Source of the DNA: Paulinella micropora
Lineage: Eukaryota; Cercozoa; Imbricatea; Euglyphida; Paulinellidae
Direction: 5' to 3'
Assembly: GCA_019918135.1 (NCBI GenBank)
Contig: WBZZ01000408.1
Location: 1-64,000, forward strand
DNA: 64,000 nucleotides
A program made the position numbers and the translations under genes. The first letter of the stretch is position 1. Every line of letters begins with the position of its first letter. The notes beneath the pieces were generated by a model, which worked only from the letters and a program-made list of their open reading frames with translations, did not search any database and had not been told where the DNA came from. Of the stretch, positions 9,561 to 18,699 are shown piece by piece.

Positions 9561-9726
9561 CTCTTGTGCTCAAAATACCGCCGATTGCTTTGCTTGCGAA
9601 ACGCACTTTGTCAAGGATTTTTCTTTACTAATATTTTTTGTACATTCTTAGAGCTGAACGAGTACATTTCTTTTTGGTACTTTCTTGATGACGCTTTTAG
9701 CGAAGGCGGCTTGGCGGTCTGTGCGT

Positions 9727-9792
9727 GTGATATGGCCGAAAGAGGCAGTGTTTCTGGGTTTTTCTGGAAATATTGCCTTTTTTGGCCATATC
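9727..9792. repeat. GATATGGCCGAAAAAGGCAG palindrome, copy 3
   Basis: Arms GATATGGCCGAAAGAGGCAG and TTGCCTTTTTTGGCCATATC. The purine tract and GCGACAAATTT site follow as in the other copies. Confidence 0.8.
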
Positions 9793-10119
9793 ACTCTAGG
9801 CACGCACATACGCAAATTTGGCGACAAATTTTGTGCAAAAAAAGAAGAGAGAGAGGAGAGCGGAGGGAAGAGAGAGGGGGGAACGGGCGCCCCCCGTTCT
9901 CTTTCCTTCCCCCCTTTTTCCCTCCGCTTCCCTTTCTCCCCTCTCCCCCCTCCCCTCCCCTATCTTCCCGCTCCCCGCTCCCTCCTCTCTCTGAGGGGGG
10001 GAGGGAGTGCGCAAAACTTGTCATTTGCGCAACAAAAAAAGATTTTGGCGCGCGTTTTTTTGTTAGTTAATGTGGTGTAAATCAGCAAAGGTGAATCTGC
10101 CAAACACGGGGCAGGTGCG

Positions 10120-10683
10120 ATGTCCGGCCAGCGGTATTGGGAATGTAATGACCTTACTGAAATGCTCGAAAAATTCCTTGGTGATCAGGACAGAGCTCTT
10201 CTTTCTACAACCAACCGGAGCTTGCCTAGTAAGAACCACCGCCTCCTACAGGTCCGAGAGAGGAAATGCACGATCCTGGCTTGCTATCTGGCGTGGCGCT
10301 ACTTCAAAGAACCAAACTCGGAGCTCAACAAACTAAAGCGTGAATTCTTCGAGCAAGACTGGCAGGAAGAGGTGATTGGCGAAATGTACAGGGGGACGGG
10401 TGGGTACCTGATTAGTGATCTCAGGCTGACGGACGACGAGGAATGGGATGGTTTGGTAAAAGAGCTAAAAAATGCCAAACTAAGTCTAAGGCTGTTTCCC
10501 TTGCCTCTTGCTGATATCACTTCCGAACTGGCACAAACAGCTGGCGGGGCTGCCCCGTGGCAGTGGGAAGCAATGGGCAAGGCGGTGAGGGCTCTTGTGC
10601 CAAGCGAGCCCGAGCCCGGTATCATTCTTAAGAGGCTAGTCGTTTCTTGCACGGGGCGGCAGGGTGCGCGCGGGGGGCGCTGA
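10120..10683 (+). CDS. F-box domain protein
   Basis: 187 residues from an ATG that is also the start of the three fragments upstream. The N-terminal 45 residues have an F-box-like pattern: YWECNDLTEMLEKFLGDQD, then ALLSTTNRSL. A charged helical region follows. In the F-box family this segment binds Skp1 and docks a substrate receptor to cullin-RING ligases. The ORF beginning 12 bases downstream encodes leucine-rich repeats, the usual partner domain. The two may be parts of one gene (about one break) or two cooperating genes. Confidence 0.6.
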   Translation: MSGQRYWECNDLTEMLEKFLGDQDRALLSTTNRSLPSKNHRLLQVRERKCTILACYLAWRYFKEPNSELNKLKREFFEQDWQEEVIGEMYRGTGGYLISDLRLTDDEEWDGLVKELKNAKLSLRLFPLPLADITSELAQTAGGAAPWQWEAMGKAVRALVPSEPEPGIILKRLVVSCTGRQGARGGR

Positions 10684-10694
10684 CCACGGTGAAC

Positions 10695-12095
10695 ATGCCC
10701 CTCTTTGATTTTGCGCGGCTTCCTCGATGTTTGCACCTGTGCCTGCGAGATCTCGCGCTGGAGCTCAAACAAGAGGAAACGCTGCGGCTAACGGGGGCCA
10801 CGACCAATTATCTCTCCTTTGGCTTAAGCAGCGTCAATGTAGGAGAGAGCTCGGCCATAAAAATAACCGAGAGCCCGATGTTAGAACAGTTGGCCTGGAA
10901 GCAGCCCGCTGTCGGCGCTGGCGCCCGCGTGGCCGGCAGCCCCAATACCTGCCTCGAAGTGAACAACTGCCTGGCGCTACGGCGCATTGAGGTATCCGCT
11001 GCGGCAGACGACGCACAACCTCTAAGTTTAAGCGTAGTCTCAGGTTCATCTGAGGTTAATTGTATGCAGGTCACCACAGCGGGCAGCTACAAACTTGCCG
11101 TGACAAACTGTCGCCTAAAGACCTTTGAGCACATCCTAAGGAAGCCCGCAGAGCGGGTTGGGCATGCCTCGTGGCGGATCGTCAACTGTGACAAACTAAA
11201 AAAAGTAACGTTGTCGTCCTGTCTTTATGCTGATGTGGCCAAAATATATTTCTACGATTTGGCCATTGAAAGCTTTAGCCTACCCCTTGAGTGGAAAATA
11301 CTGCACAAGATCGACGTGCATATCGAGTTGTGTTTTGTCGAAGAAATCGATTTAACACGCTTGTGCGCAAAAAACAACGTAGACGTGGTGCTGCGTTCTC
11401 TTTGTAGTCTAGGCAGCCTAAGATTGCCCATTAAGCTCAGTGCGGCGCAACACCTGGGGATTACCGTCGAGGATTGCAGCAGGTTAACAAAAATCAAGCT
11501 GGCACAAAACCTCGTTTCGCAAACGGCACATCTCAGACTTGCTGCTGGTTTGGACGGTTTAGGATCTGTACGCTTTCCAGCGCACTGGGAAGTGAAAGAG
11601 GCCATGACAATTGAGATACTCGATTGTAAGCAACTGGTCGACCTCAGACTTTGTTCGAAACTCAAAGCCGAGGTGGCCAACGAGTGGAAATGTGCATCGG
11701 CGATCTTTAAGCTCAGAAATCTGTCTCGTTTAAAATCGCTACGTTTCCCCGTGAGCTGGACAGTTCGCGAGAACATTACGGTGAGCATTGAGGGCTGTCC
11801 AGGGCTGACCGAGCTCGTTTTTACAGGGGCCTTGGATTGTAAGTCTCTGAATCTAAACCTGAGGGCACTGCCCGCCCTAAAATATGTAAGCCTGCCCGCC
11901 GAATGGAAAGTCCACGGTTCTCTCAAGATTGAATTTAGAAATTGCGGAAACCTTTGCGACTTTGCCGTTGCCGAAGGCTTCAGCTGCACAGAGGCGGACT
12001 TGGATTTCGGCAGCACTAAACTTTCCAAGCTCACACTTCCTTCTACAGATTGGTGTAAAGTTCAAAGTGCAGGAAAAAAAAAGCTTTTTAGTTAA
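10695..12095 (+). CDS. Leucine-rich repeat protein
   Basis: 466 residues from the ATG at 10695. It is built of about 12 to 15 irregular repeats of 25-35 residues, with patterns such as LKSLRFPVSWTV, LKYVSLPAEWKV and LGSVRFPAHWEV, an unusual 'L-x-x-(V/L)-x-(F/L)-P-x-x-W-x-V' signature. LRR arcs bind protein partners. With the F-box ORF just upstream it would give the standard substrate-receptor layout. The end, KKKLFS followed by TTAAAAAACGTTGACAAGC, resembles the 3' cassette found elsewhere. Confidence 0.65.
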   Translation: MPLFDFARLPRCLHLCLRDLALELKQEETLRLTGATTNYLSFGLSSVNVGESSAIKITESPMLEQLAWKQPAVGAGARVAGSPNTCLEVNNCLALRRIEVSAAADDAQPLSLSVVSGSSEVNCMQVTTAGSYKLAVTNCRLKTFEHILRKPAERVGHASWRIVNCDKLKKVTLSSCLYADVAKIYFYDLAIESFSLPLEWKILHKIDVHIELCFVEEIDLTRLCAKNNVDVVLRSLCSLGSLRLPIKLSAAQHLGITVEDCSRLTKIKLAQNLVSQTAHLRLAAGLDGLGSVRFPAHWEVKEAMTIEILDCKQLVDLRLCSKLKAEVANEWKCASAIFKLRNLSRLKSLRFPVSWTVRENITVSIEGCPGLTELVFTGALDCKSLNLNLRALPALKYVSLPAEWKVHGSLKIEFRNCGNLCDFAVAEGFSCTEADLDFGSTKLSKLTLPSTDWCKVQSAGKKKLFS

Positions 12096-12266
12096 AAAAC
12101 GTTGACAAGCTAATCATTCCAAGCGCCAGCAACCACGCGCGGGGTATAAGGGGCCTAGCGTCGCTGGTTGCGACGGCTAGGTCGCAACTAGGATTGGGTA
12201 AGAAAGGCAAAATAATAATTTTCATTGTTTGTTTATAGCGTTAGTATTTATTAAAAATCATTTTTT

Positions 12267-13256
12267 TTATCTTGTGTCTGGAGGAGATGAAGGCGGGTTA
12301 AAGCTCAGCTGCAGCTGTTTGTCAAACCAGGCAGGTTGCAATCTGTAGCGGATCAGGTAAATGGGTAGAGCGTGGTGGTCATGTGTCGACACATACACGC
12401 TGGGGTTTTGTAGATTATCTACAAAGTTGGCGTAGACAGCGCTCTTACTCCCTGGCTTGTAGATCACGCGGAGGTCCGGACGTGGGGGTACAACAGCGGG
12501 GGCGACCAGGACGCGACAGACCAGTACCGTGTAAAGCCCGTCGTGGCCTGGCGAGCTATAGAACAAGGTGTCTTTGGGTTCTGTTGCAAAATAGACCCCG
12601 TACCCGTATTTTTTTCTGACGCAGAATTTGGGCAGCAAGCCGTTTCGTAAGATCGATTCTACGTGAATGTCCTGGGTGCCGTGGAAAAGAATCTTTTCCT
12701 CCACTGGTCCCTGTTCCTTGAGCAGCTCTTTAGTGGCTTGGAAGAGCCTTGTTAGGGCGGGACGGTTCACGCGCTCAAGCCAAGCCACGACGGCGTCTGC
12801 CCCCAAGGATTGCTGAAAAGCTGCTAAGACCTTTCCCTCCTCTTCCTGGCGCCCGTCCGTCGGCGTTGGCTCTAGCCAGTGGCAGTTCCCGGCGCCGACG
12901 CGCACCGTTGAGACCTCGAAGCGCCGCACCTCGCGTTCTGTCCCGTTCTGTTTGCTGGTAACCTTGGCCTGGCCGAAATCCAGTTCATAATGATCGCCTT
13001 GGACGAAAAAAAGCAGGTTCCCCTGCGCCACGCGGGAGGCGACGTCGCCAACATCGAGGCGACGCTGGAACTCGGCTTCTATCACTTCCTCAAGCTCTGG
13101 ATTAAAAAAGCGCACACTGCCGTCGGGGTTGTACCAGCCCCAGTGCACGGCCGTTTGGCGGCGGGGAGGCGGCACAACCACCGTCGCCGCCACAGGTGTA
13201 GCAGCAGCAGCGCCAGCGGGAGTCCAAAATTGCAATTCATTGTGGCATAGACGCAT
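12267..13256 (-). CDS. WWE-PARP ADP-ribosyltransferase
   Basis: 329 residues from the ATG at 13256; open frame also extends upstream without an ATG. Residues about 38-113 match a WWE domain (W39, W41, then YELDF and a final VRR), a fold that binds ADP-ribose chains. Residues about 185-305 are a PARP catalytic domain with ILFHGTQ (His192), YGYGVYFATEP (Tyr222) and the closing ALPIYLIRY. The third triad position does not seem to be Glu, as in mono-ADP-ribosyltransferases, but my alignment there is uncertain. Substrate is NAD+; targets would be host or viral proteins (inference). The same architecture occurs in eukaryotic PARP7/11/12/14-like enzymes. Confidence 0.85.
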   Translation of the reverse strand: MRLCHNELQFWTPAGAAAATPVAATVVVPPPRRQTAVHWGWYNPDGSVRFFNPELEEVIEAEFQRRLDVGDVASRVAQGNLLFFVQGDHYELDFGQAKVTSKQNGTEREVRRFEVSTVRVGAGNCHWLEPTPTDGRQEEEGKVLAAFQQSLGADAVVAWLERVNRPALTRLFQATKELLKEQGPVEEKILFHGTQDIHVESILRNGLLPKFCVRKKYGYGVYFATEPKDTLFYSSPGHDGLYTVLVCRVLVAPAVVPPRPDLRVIYKPGSKSAVYANFVDNLQNPSVYVSTHDHHALPIYLIRYRLQPAWFDKQLQLSFNPPSSPPDTR

Positions 13257-13441
13257 GGAAGAGGTGAGCCAAAGTGCAACTATCTGCCCTATAGTTTTCA
13301 ACTTTCCCAGCTTTAGAGCAGCCTGATATTCGTGACTTGTTGGTGCAAACAAGACTGTCAACTTCCTGCAAATTTCTCGGGCAGGGCCTGGTTCACTGTG
13401 CGCCCTAACCCTGGGGCTCAGCGCAAAGGAAATTTGGGGCT

Positions 13442-13669
13442 TCACGGCAGGAAAACCCCCGCGGGAACGCCCGACCACTTCAACTGCAGCTCTGGGACCC
13501 AGAGCTTGCAATTTTTGTGGGGTGTGTCCGACAAATAATGACAGAGGACTATAAACAATTCTTTATCATCGCCGACGGTCTGCGCCTTAAAAGCACGCAG
13601 GGATATATGTTTCCAGTATTTTGTATCGATGCTGTCTGCTATTTGTGTACGCAGTTGGTCCTCCGACAT
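13442..13669 (-). CDS. Small hypothetical ORF upstream of the PARP
   Basis: 75 residues, ATG at 13669. The helical start (MSEDQLRTQIADSIDTKYW) and balanced composition suggest real coding. It lies just upstream of the PARP gene on the same strand and overlaps the ATG-less extension of that frame. It may be a separate small gene or once part of the PARP N-terminus. Confidence 0.4.
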   Translation of the reverse strand: MSEDQLRTQIADSIDTKYWKHISLRAFKAQTVGDDKELFIVLCHYLSDTPHKNCKLWVPELQLKWSGVPAGVFLP

Positions 13670-13869
13670 TGCTCGCACTACTTTTTTTTTCAACAAAAGT
13701 TTTAAGAAAAAAGAAAAAAAAAGGGAAAAAAGAGAGGGGGGGAGTGCGTGGAACAAGAAAAAATCGATTTTAGATAGAGAAAGAGGGCGCGGGGGGGAGG
13801 CGCCCCCCCGCCCCGGGGCCCGCACGTCCGTGTCTAGAAACGATCGAGTTTAACTGCGAAATCCTAGAG

Positions 13870-14001
13870 ATGAAGCGCATTGCGCCGCATTTTGCTGACG
13901 CACCTAGCTTGGCAGAGCTGTGCCGTCGGCTAGAACCGGATTTTGTGCAAGACCTTGCAAATTTCGCTAGTTCAGAGCACCCGGCTCGACGTTTTATTTA
14001 A
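13870..14001 (+). CDS. 43-residue ORF
   Basis: Short ORF from an ATG at 13870 to a stop inside TTTAATAAAA, with sensible composition (APHFADAPSLAELCRRLEP). The frame is open upstream for a dozen codons. It may be the C-terminal remnant of a longer gene; the function is unknown. Confidence 0.3.
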   Translation: MKRIAPHFADAPSLAELCRRLEPDFVQDLANFASSEHPARRFI

Positions 14002-14067
14002 TAAAAAAGAAAACGAAAAACAGAATGCAGCAACGGGGGGGGGGGGGTAAGTGTGGAACAGATTTTT

Positions 14068-14610
14068 CTACACCAAGAGCGTGCCTCTTCTGCGCATTTC
14101 TTCCATGTGCTCCACCTCGGCAAATGTCCAGTGACGTGGCAAAAGAGTACGCTGCCCTTGCATGATCGCTAGCCGTTTGCTGCGTTCTAGCTGTGCTCGC
14201 AAAAAGTCTTCGGCCACGACCATCATGGCCGTCAGGGCCGACTTTTTGTAACGCTTCAACGTACCCGATGGTAACAGCTCTTGCATCAAGCGACGCCGGA
14301 AGGGAGCGCGGCGGAGCGCCAGCTTCTTCGAGCTCATGCGCAGTGCTCGGTTGCATTCGGCATTGAGCAGTCTGTAGCGTTTGATGACGCGCCTTCTGCG
14401 CTTCTCTTCTGGTTGGGAAGAGCTCCTAGAATCACTGCGCCGAGCCTTTTTTTCTTTTGTAGAGCTTTCTCTGGCGGACTTGCCGCTGTTCGACTTGCTC
14501 GACTTGCTTTTCTTCTTCTTGAGGCCTTTTTCAGTGGCCTGCTTACCACTGCCACCAGAGTGCTTCTTTCTATGGAATTGACTTCCAAGCGCCTTCTTGG
14601 TGCGGGCCAT
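14068..14610 (-). CDS. Divergent histone H3
   Basis: 180 residues, ATG at 14610. The N-terminus begins MARTKK, like the MARTKQ tail of eukaryotic H3, and is followed by a long Lys/Ser/Gly-rich tail to about residue 75. Residues about 96-170 then align with the H3 core: LALRRAPFRRRLMQEL corresponds to H3 LLIRKLPFQRLVREI, SALTAMMVVAEDFLRAQLE to the alpha2 helix, and RTLLPRHWTFAEVEHM to the loop and alpha3 with MPKDIQLAR. The family binds DNA as an H3-H4 tetramer; no H4, H2A or H2B is seen in this window. The tail is about 40 residues longer than in canonical H3 (135 residues). The gene is transcribed toward the PARP gene. Confidence 0.85.
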   Translation of the reverse strand: MARTKKALGSQFHRKKHSGGSGKQATEKGLKKKKSKSSKSNSGKSARESSTKEKKARRSDSRSSSQPEEKRRRRVIKRYRLLNAECNRALRMSSKKLALRRAPFRRRLMQELLPSGTLKRYKKSALTAMMVVAEDFLRAQLERSKRLAIMQGQRTLLPRHWTFAEVEHMEEMRRRGTLLV

Positions 14611-14629
14611 GCTTTTTTCTTTTTGTTAC

Positions 14630-15145
14630 GGTGAGGAGCTTTTTGCTAATGAATAAAAGGACTTTTTTAGTAACACGACAGAGCCCGAGAAAGACCCGTC
14701 TTGCTTTTCCTTTGAACAAATGCGATTTTGTGCACGATTCCTGGCCTTTTGTGTCACAAAGCCAGAACGCGAAAGAGGGGGGGGGGGGAGGGGAGAGTGA
14801 GAGAGGGAAGACAGAGGAGGGGAAGGGGCGGGGGAGGCACCCCCCCCCTCTCCCTCTCCCCTTCCCTCTTTTTCTTCCCGTCCCCTCCCCTCTCCCCCCT
14901 CCCTCCCCTCCCCTCTTCCCTCCCCTCTCCCCTCCCTTTGCGTCCTCCTTTCTTCTCCCTTTTCCTCCAGCATTTCTCCCCCCCCCCTTTTTTTCTTCTC
15001 TCTCCACCTAAACCCCCATCCTGTTTATGGTGATGGCAAAAGTTGGATTTGCAGGCTGCTCTTTTTCCTTCTTCTCCACCTACTCCCTCTCCTTTCCTGT
15101 GATTTGTAAAACAGAGTGTCATCTTTAGATTCTTACTTGTCGGCC
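14630..15145. other. Purine/pyrimidine skewed spacer
   Basis: No gene. It contains a GGGGGGGGG-type run, a GA-rich stretch and then about 160 bases that are almost pure C/T, capable of triplex or hairpin structure. ORFs of Arg/Gly/Glu or Pro/Ser/Leu in it are composition artefacts. It holds the upstream regions of the H3 gene and of the ORF at 15146. Confidence 0.6.
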
Positions 15146-15853
15146 ATGTCATGTCCGGGCCTAGAAGCATTGTTGGACCAAATTCAAGAACTTACATACA
15201 AACACCCCTTGCTGACTACGGGGGAACTTGGTGACTGTAAGACTCTCCCCAGAAATCACCTTCTGAGCCGGCCCGGGTTTTTGAGGCCTTATGTAAAAGA
15301 AACTCTGTGTGGCCTGCTAGCTACCGAGTTGCCGGCGTACCATTTAGCCCAGTTTGAACTTGAAGGCGCCGCCGAGAAAGTAACACTAGCCCGGTCCAAG
15401 CCAGACTTATTACAGGAGGAGACGTGGAACAGCGATCTGCAGCTCCTGGCGCCGTACGTAGTCGAGTCAAGCGATGGGGATGCCAACCCCTGCCAGACGC
15501 TCTGCGTTCGCTGTTCTCTGTATGAGCTTTGCCGCCGTATAACGGGAGCGGGCCCGGCAGTTGTCGATACAGATTTGAAACTAGCCCCTCGGCCGGCGAT
15601 AGCTTGTCACGTCAAGACGGATTTTGAGGCCGTTCACCAAACTTGGGCCGCGGACTGTAAGGGGGTAGCCCGCGTGTCGCAAGAGCTGGCGGTTGTGCAA
15701 GTTGATTTTGAGATGGGGGCTGCCCCCCAGGCTGGTAGTGGCTTCGAGCTCCCGCAGCTCTTGAAACTGGCCCAGCGCCAGCTCCCCTGGCGCCCGGGCC
15801 CACCAACTGGCTGGTGCTTGAGTTGTCTAACAACAAGGACGAGATACGCATAG
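15146..15853 (+). CDS. First of four serial ORFs, unknown
   Basis: 235 residues from the ATG at 15146. No recognised domain; Leu-rich helices, then a Cys-containing stretch (CQTLCVRCSLYELC). It is followed closely by three more plus-strand ORFs (to 18094) of similar composition. The four may be pieces of one gene of about 970 codons that is broken or misread in about three places. Confidence 0.5.
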   Translation: MSCPGLEALLDQIQELTYKHPLLTTGELGDCKTLPRNHLLSRPGFLRPYVKETLCGLLATELPAYHLAQFELEGAAEKVTLARSKPDLLQEETWNSDLQLLAPYVVESSDGDANPCQTLCVRCSLYELCRRITGAGPAVVDTDLKLAPRPAIACHVKTDFEAVHQTWAADCKGVARVSQELAVVQVDFEMGAAPQAGSGFELPQLLKLAQRQLPWRPGPPTGWCLSCLTTRTRYA

Positions 15854-16332
15854 ACTGTGACCAGACGCTGGAGCTGTACGGACTGCGATACGAACCGGTG
15901 GCAATACAACGGCTGCCACCCTGGGCTAACAGTGCGCTGCCGCGCAAATTTACGTTTAGCTCTTATCCTCCCCAAGGAGATGAAGCACGTTGGTGGGTCT
16001 TGTCTGACAACCTCGATCTCAGGCAGCCAGGTTCGTGCCCTAGGTCTCTGGCCCTTGGTGGTGTAGTGTTGGGCGGGAGATTGAGTTGCCGGCTGTTGTT
16101 GCGGCGCGTTTCTAAGGGCAGCGAAAACCCTTGTGCGCCGGAGTATTTTCAAGGTTCTGCACCTTTGTTCCACCGCGCCCCGCCCTGCAAGCAATACTTT
16201 TTGTTCTGGCCCGCCCTGGACCCTGGGCAGGAAGACGACGCGCCCTCGCTGCGCGGATCAGGCGTTCTGATCCAGGTCTTAGCCCATCCGGAACGCCGGG
16301 GTGGGGCCGGCCAGACATCATCTTCCGTCTAA
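15814..16332 (+). CDS. Second serial ORF, unknown
   Basis: 172 codons, no ATG start, overlapping the previous ORF slightly. The early part (LELSNNKDEIRIDCDQTLELYG, split by my limits as LELSNNKDEIR and IDCDQTLELYG) looks like natural protein sequence. Family unknown; see the ORF at 15146 for context. Confidence 0.4.
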   Translation: MLELSNNKDEIRIDCDQTLELYGLRYEPVAIQRLPPWANSALPRKFTFSSYPPQGDEARWWVLSDNLDLRQPGSCPRSLALGGVVLGGRLSCRLLLRRVSKGSENPCAPEYFQGSAPLFHRAPPCKQYFLFWPALDPGQEDDAPSLRGSGVLIQVLAHPERRGGAGQTSSSV

Positions 16333-17141
16333 GTCGCGCGGCCAAGGCCGTCGGGTTCTTTGTGCAAAGGTACGTCGAGGGTAGGAGCCTCCCCTTAATC
16401 CGGCCTACGCCGGGGCAGGGGCGGGCCAGCTGGTTGGAGCAGGCTCGGAAGTTTATAGAGGAGCGCTACGAACGCATTCAAGAAATAGATTTTCAGAGCC
16501 GAAAGCACTTGGACTCCCTGCTAGCCCACCTGCTGGCAAACCACTCGCTAGTTTACCGTGGCTATCGAGCCTACCTCAACCACTACAAAACCTCCCGGAG
16601 GGAAGACGAGCGCGGGCGGAGGGCGTCGTGCCCCAATTGCCGTTTCTGGCACTTCTTCCTTTACTTGTTGGGGCTGCCGTACATTAGCGAGCCCCAGCCC
16701 CTCTGCGACCTGCAGAGGGACTGGAGCGAAATCGATAACCTGCAACATAATAACTACAAAGCGGTGCGCAACCTGGATGTCGAAACCCAAGACACACACA
16801 AGAAATTACAGTTTGTCAGGCTAAATCACAAGTGTAAAGAAAAGCTACCCAGCTTGCTGGGAAACTTTGCGTGGTTTAGGCCCTGGTTTTTCTGTGCGGG
16901 CTGCGCAAAGTCCGCGGCCCCCGCGGGTGGCTGCGCGCCCTGGCCTCCCTACTTGCCCCTGGGCCACCAGAACACCGGGGAGGAGGAGGAAGTGCGCCAG
17001 GGGGGGGGCTATACAATTCTAGAGGAGCTGCGGCAGGCCCTGCTGGGGGGTCAGAGGGTCACTAAAAGTACGGGCCCCGCGACAGGGACGCCTGTCCGGG
17101 CTGCGGTGAGGGGCTGGCTCGGCGCTGCCGCCTGCTCATAA
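16330..17141 (+). CDS. Third serial ORF, unknown, Cys-containing
   Basis: The natural-looking part begins near 16330 (LSRAAKAVGFFVQRY). It carries two Cys pairs (CPNCRFWHF and CAGCAKS) that could bind zinc, and a helical segment with EIDFQSRKHLDSLLAHLL. No start codon of its own is evident. The protein is not recognised. Confidence 0.45.
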
Positions 17142-17161
17142 CGCTAAGCTGGTGGCCGGAA

Positions 17162-18094
17162 GTGATTGTGTACGCACGTCGAAGCTACCGGGAGCAAGAC
17201 AGGTTCTGGGTGCCCCAGGCTCGGGGCACTTGCTTGCCGGAACAATGGGACTCCGAAGCGGGGTTTGCCGCGGGCCCGCCGCGGGATGCGGTCTGGTACG
17301 AACGCACGGAGGTCCCAGTGAGGCTGGATACCCCCTCCCAGGGGCGCTACAGTCCCGGGGCCTGTTCTTGGCTAGGAGTCTACCGTCGGCTTACACCCCA
17401 GGTCTACAAGACCAAGATTCAAATGAGCAGTTGGAAGGACGTGCAAGCGGCGATTCCGCCCGGCTGCACTAGGGCGTGCCTGGCGGGCCCTGGGTGGGTG
17501 CCCTGGCAAGATGTGCGGGAAGCACGCCTGGTCAGGGTTCAAGAAACCCTGGCGCGCCTAGCCCGGACGGCCCGCGCGCAACTTGCGCCCCGCCACCTGC
17601 CGGGCAAGGCGCTGTCACTGCAACTCGAGTGGAACAACCAGGGCCGCGTTGCCCACCCCCAGGACATCCAGCTCCCCCCTGGCTTGGCAGGGCTGCTGGG
17701 GAAGGTAGGAAAACTGGCTTGCTACGCGGCGCTAGGTCACGTGTGGGAGCCGCACACGGCCCACCTGACGGACCTGCCCTTAGGCCCGCGGGTCTCTCCG
17801 CACTCCAGCGAATTTCCGACGCCTGGGGAAGCGGCCAGCCCCTACCAGGTGGTTTTGCTTGCTGGCGCAGCCTGCAAGACCATAGTCACTGAAAGCAAAT
17901 CGGCAGCGCCGGGGGGCGGCGGCGCGCTACCTCTAGCATGGCCGCGTGAAATTTGGTCCCTAGTCAAGCAAGAACACCAGCTACAATGTTACTTAGCCTG
18001 CCTCGTCAGACCGGCGCCGGCAAACTTTACTAGGACGCTCGACGCTCTCCCCCCGACCTCCGGCGCGGGCCCTCCGCGGGCAAACGAGTACTAG
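17162..18094 (+). CDS. Fourth serial ORF, unknown
   Basis: 310 codons, Pro/Arg/Ala-rich, beginning MIVYARRSYREQDRFW, with no clear ATG. The middle has a long helix (ARLVRVQETLARLARTARAQ). It ends 10 bases before an AT-rich stretch. No domain is recognised; it is likely the C-terminal part of the same gene as the three ORFs before it. Confidence 0.45.
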   Translation: MIVYARRSYREQDRFWVPQARGTCLPEQWDSEAGFAAGPPRDAVWYERTEVPVRLDTPSQGRYSPGACSWLGVYRRLTPQVYKTKIQMSSWKDVQAAIPPGCTRACLAGPGWVPWQDVREARLVRVQETLARLARTARAQLAPRHLPGKALSLQLEWNNQGRVAHPQDIQLPPGLAGLLGKVGKLACYAALGHVWEPHTAHLTDLPLGPRVSPHSSEFPTPGEAASPYQVVLLAGAACKTIVTESKSAAPGGGGALPLAWPREIWSLVKQEHQLQCYLACLVRPAPANFTRTLDALPPTSGAGPPRANEY

Positions 18095-18359
18095 AAATAG
18101 TTTTTACTTACAAGCAGACTGGCTCTAGCTCGAGAGGGAAAACGTTAAGCAAAAAAGAAATGAAATGTTAATTCTTTTAGACTAGACAAAGCTGAATTGA
18201 AATCTTAATAACAATTCTTGGGGGTAGACTAGCCGCCCCCGCGTCACAAAAAAAGGCGGGCCAGTAGGTTTTCCGGGGAAGGGCGTCTTGGCGGCTTTGA
18301 TGTGGAATGGAGAGAAGGGGGGGGGCGCGGGGGACCTTGCCCCCCGAGTTGACTCTTTT

Positions 18360-18557
18360 TCAGTGAAAGAACTTGCCCTTCTGGCTAAGATTTGTGATGG
18401 CAGAGGCCCTCGCCGCTTGCAGGTCCCGGATGGCCACTTCACGGATGTCGTTGAGAAACCACGGTCTAGAGGGGAGGCAAGGGGAAGGGGAAGGGCGCTG
18501 GTGCTTCGTCGGGCCCCCGATGATGCCCTCGACTACTAAGCATCTTTTTTTAGCCAT
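18360..18557 (-). CDS. Small hypothetical ORF
   Basis: 65 residues with an ATG at 18557. The last half (FLNDIREVAIRDLQAARASA) looks like a natural helix. It is short, isolated and could be a relic. Confidence 0.3.
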   Translation of the reverse strand: MAKKRCLVVEGIIGGPTKHQRPSPSPCLPSRPWFLNDIREVAIRDLQAARASAITNLSQKGKFFH

Positions 18558-18699
18558 GTCAAGACATTCACACCGCTAATAGCGCGGGAGCTCCTCGGAT
18601 CACGTGATTGCGCCCGCTTGTCGCTTGTTTTGCCGTATTGCGCGCACAAGCGTGGCATGGCTGGCATGGGTCCCTGGTAGCTGTTTACCGCCAAGGACG

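Larger units (their letters stand above)
6932..10119. repeat. Graveyard of palindromes, gene fragments and skewed tracts
   Basis: Three kilobases without a believable intact gene. It holds three copies of the GATATGGCCGAAAAAGGCAG palindrome, four AAATTTGGCGACAAATTT sites, several 3'-end cassettes, three 5' fragments of the F-box gene that is intact at 10120, two fragments of the F-box/LRR family of 633-1673, and G/C or GA-rich tracts. The order palindrome, GCGACAAATTT site, GA tract, F-box 5' fragment recurs, so the region seems to have grown by duplication of one block. Confidence 0.7.

Noticed and set aside
14728-15011. Pro/Ser/Leu-rich and Gly/Glu/Arg-rich ORFs around 14,600-15,170
   Set aside because: They translate purine/pyrimidine skewed tracts and have no natural protein pattern.
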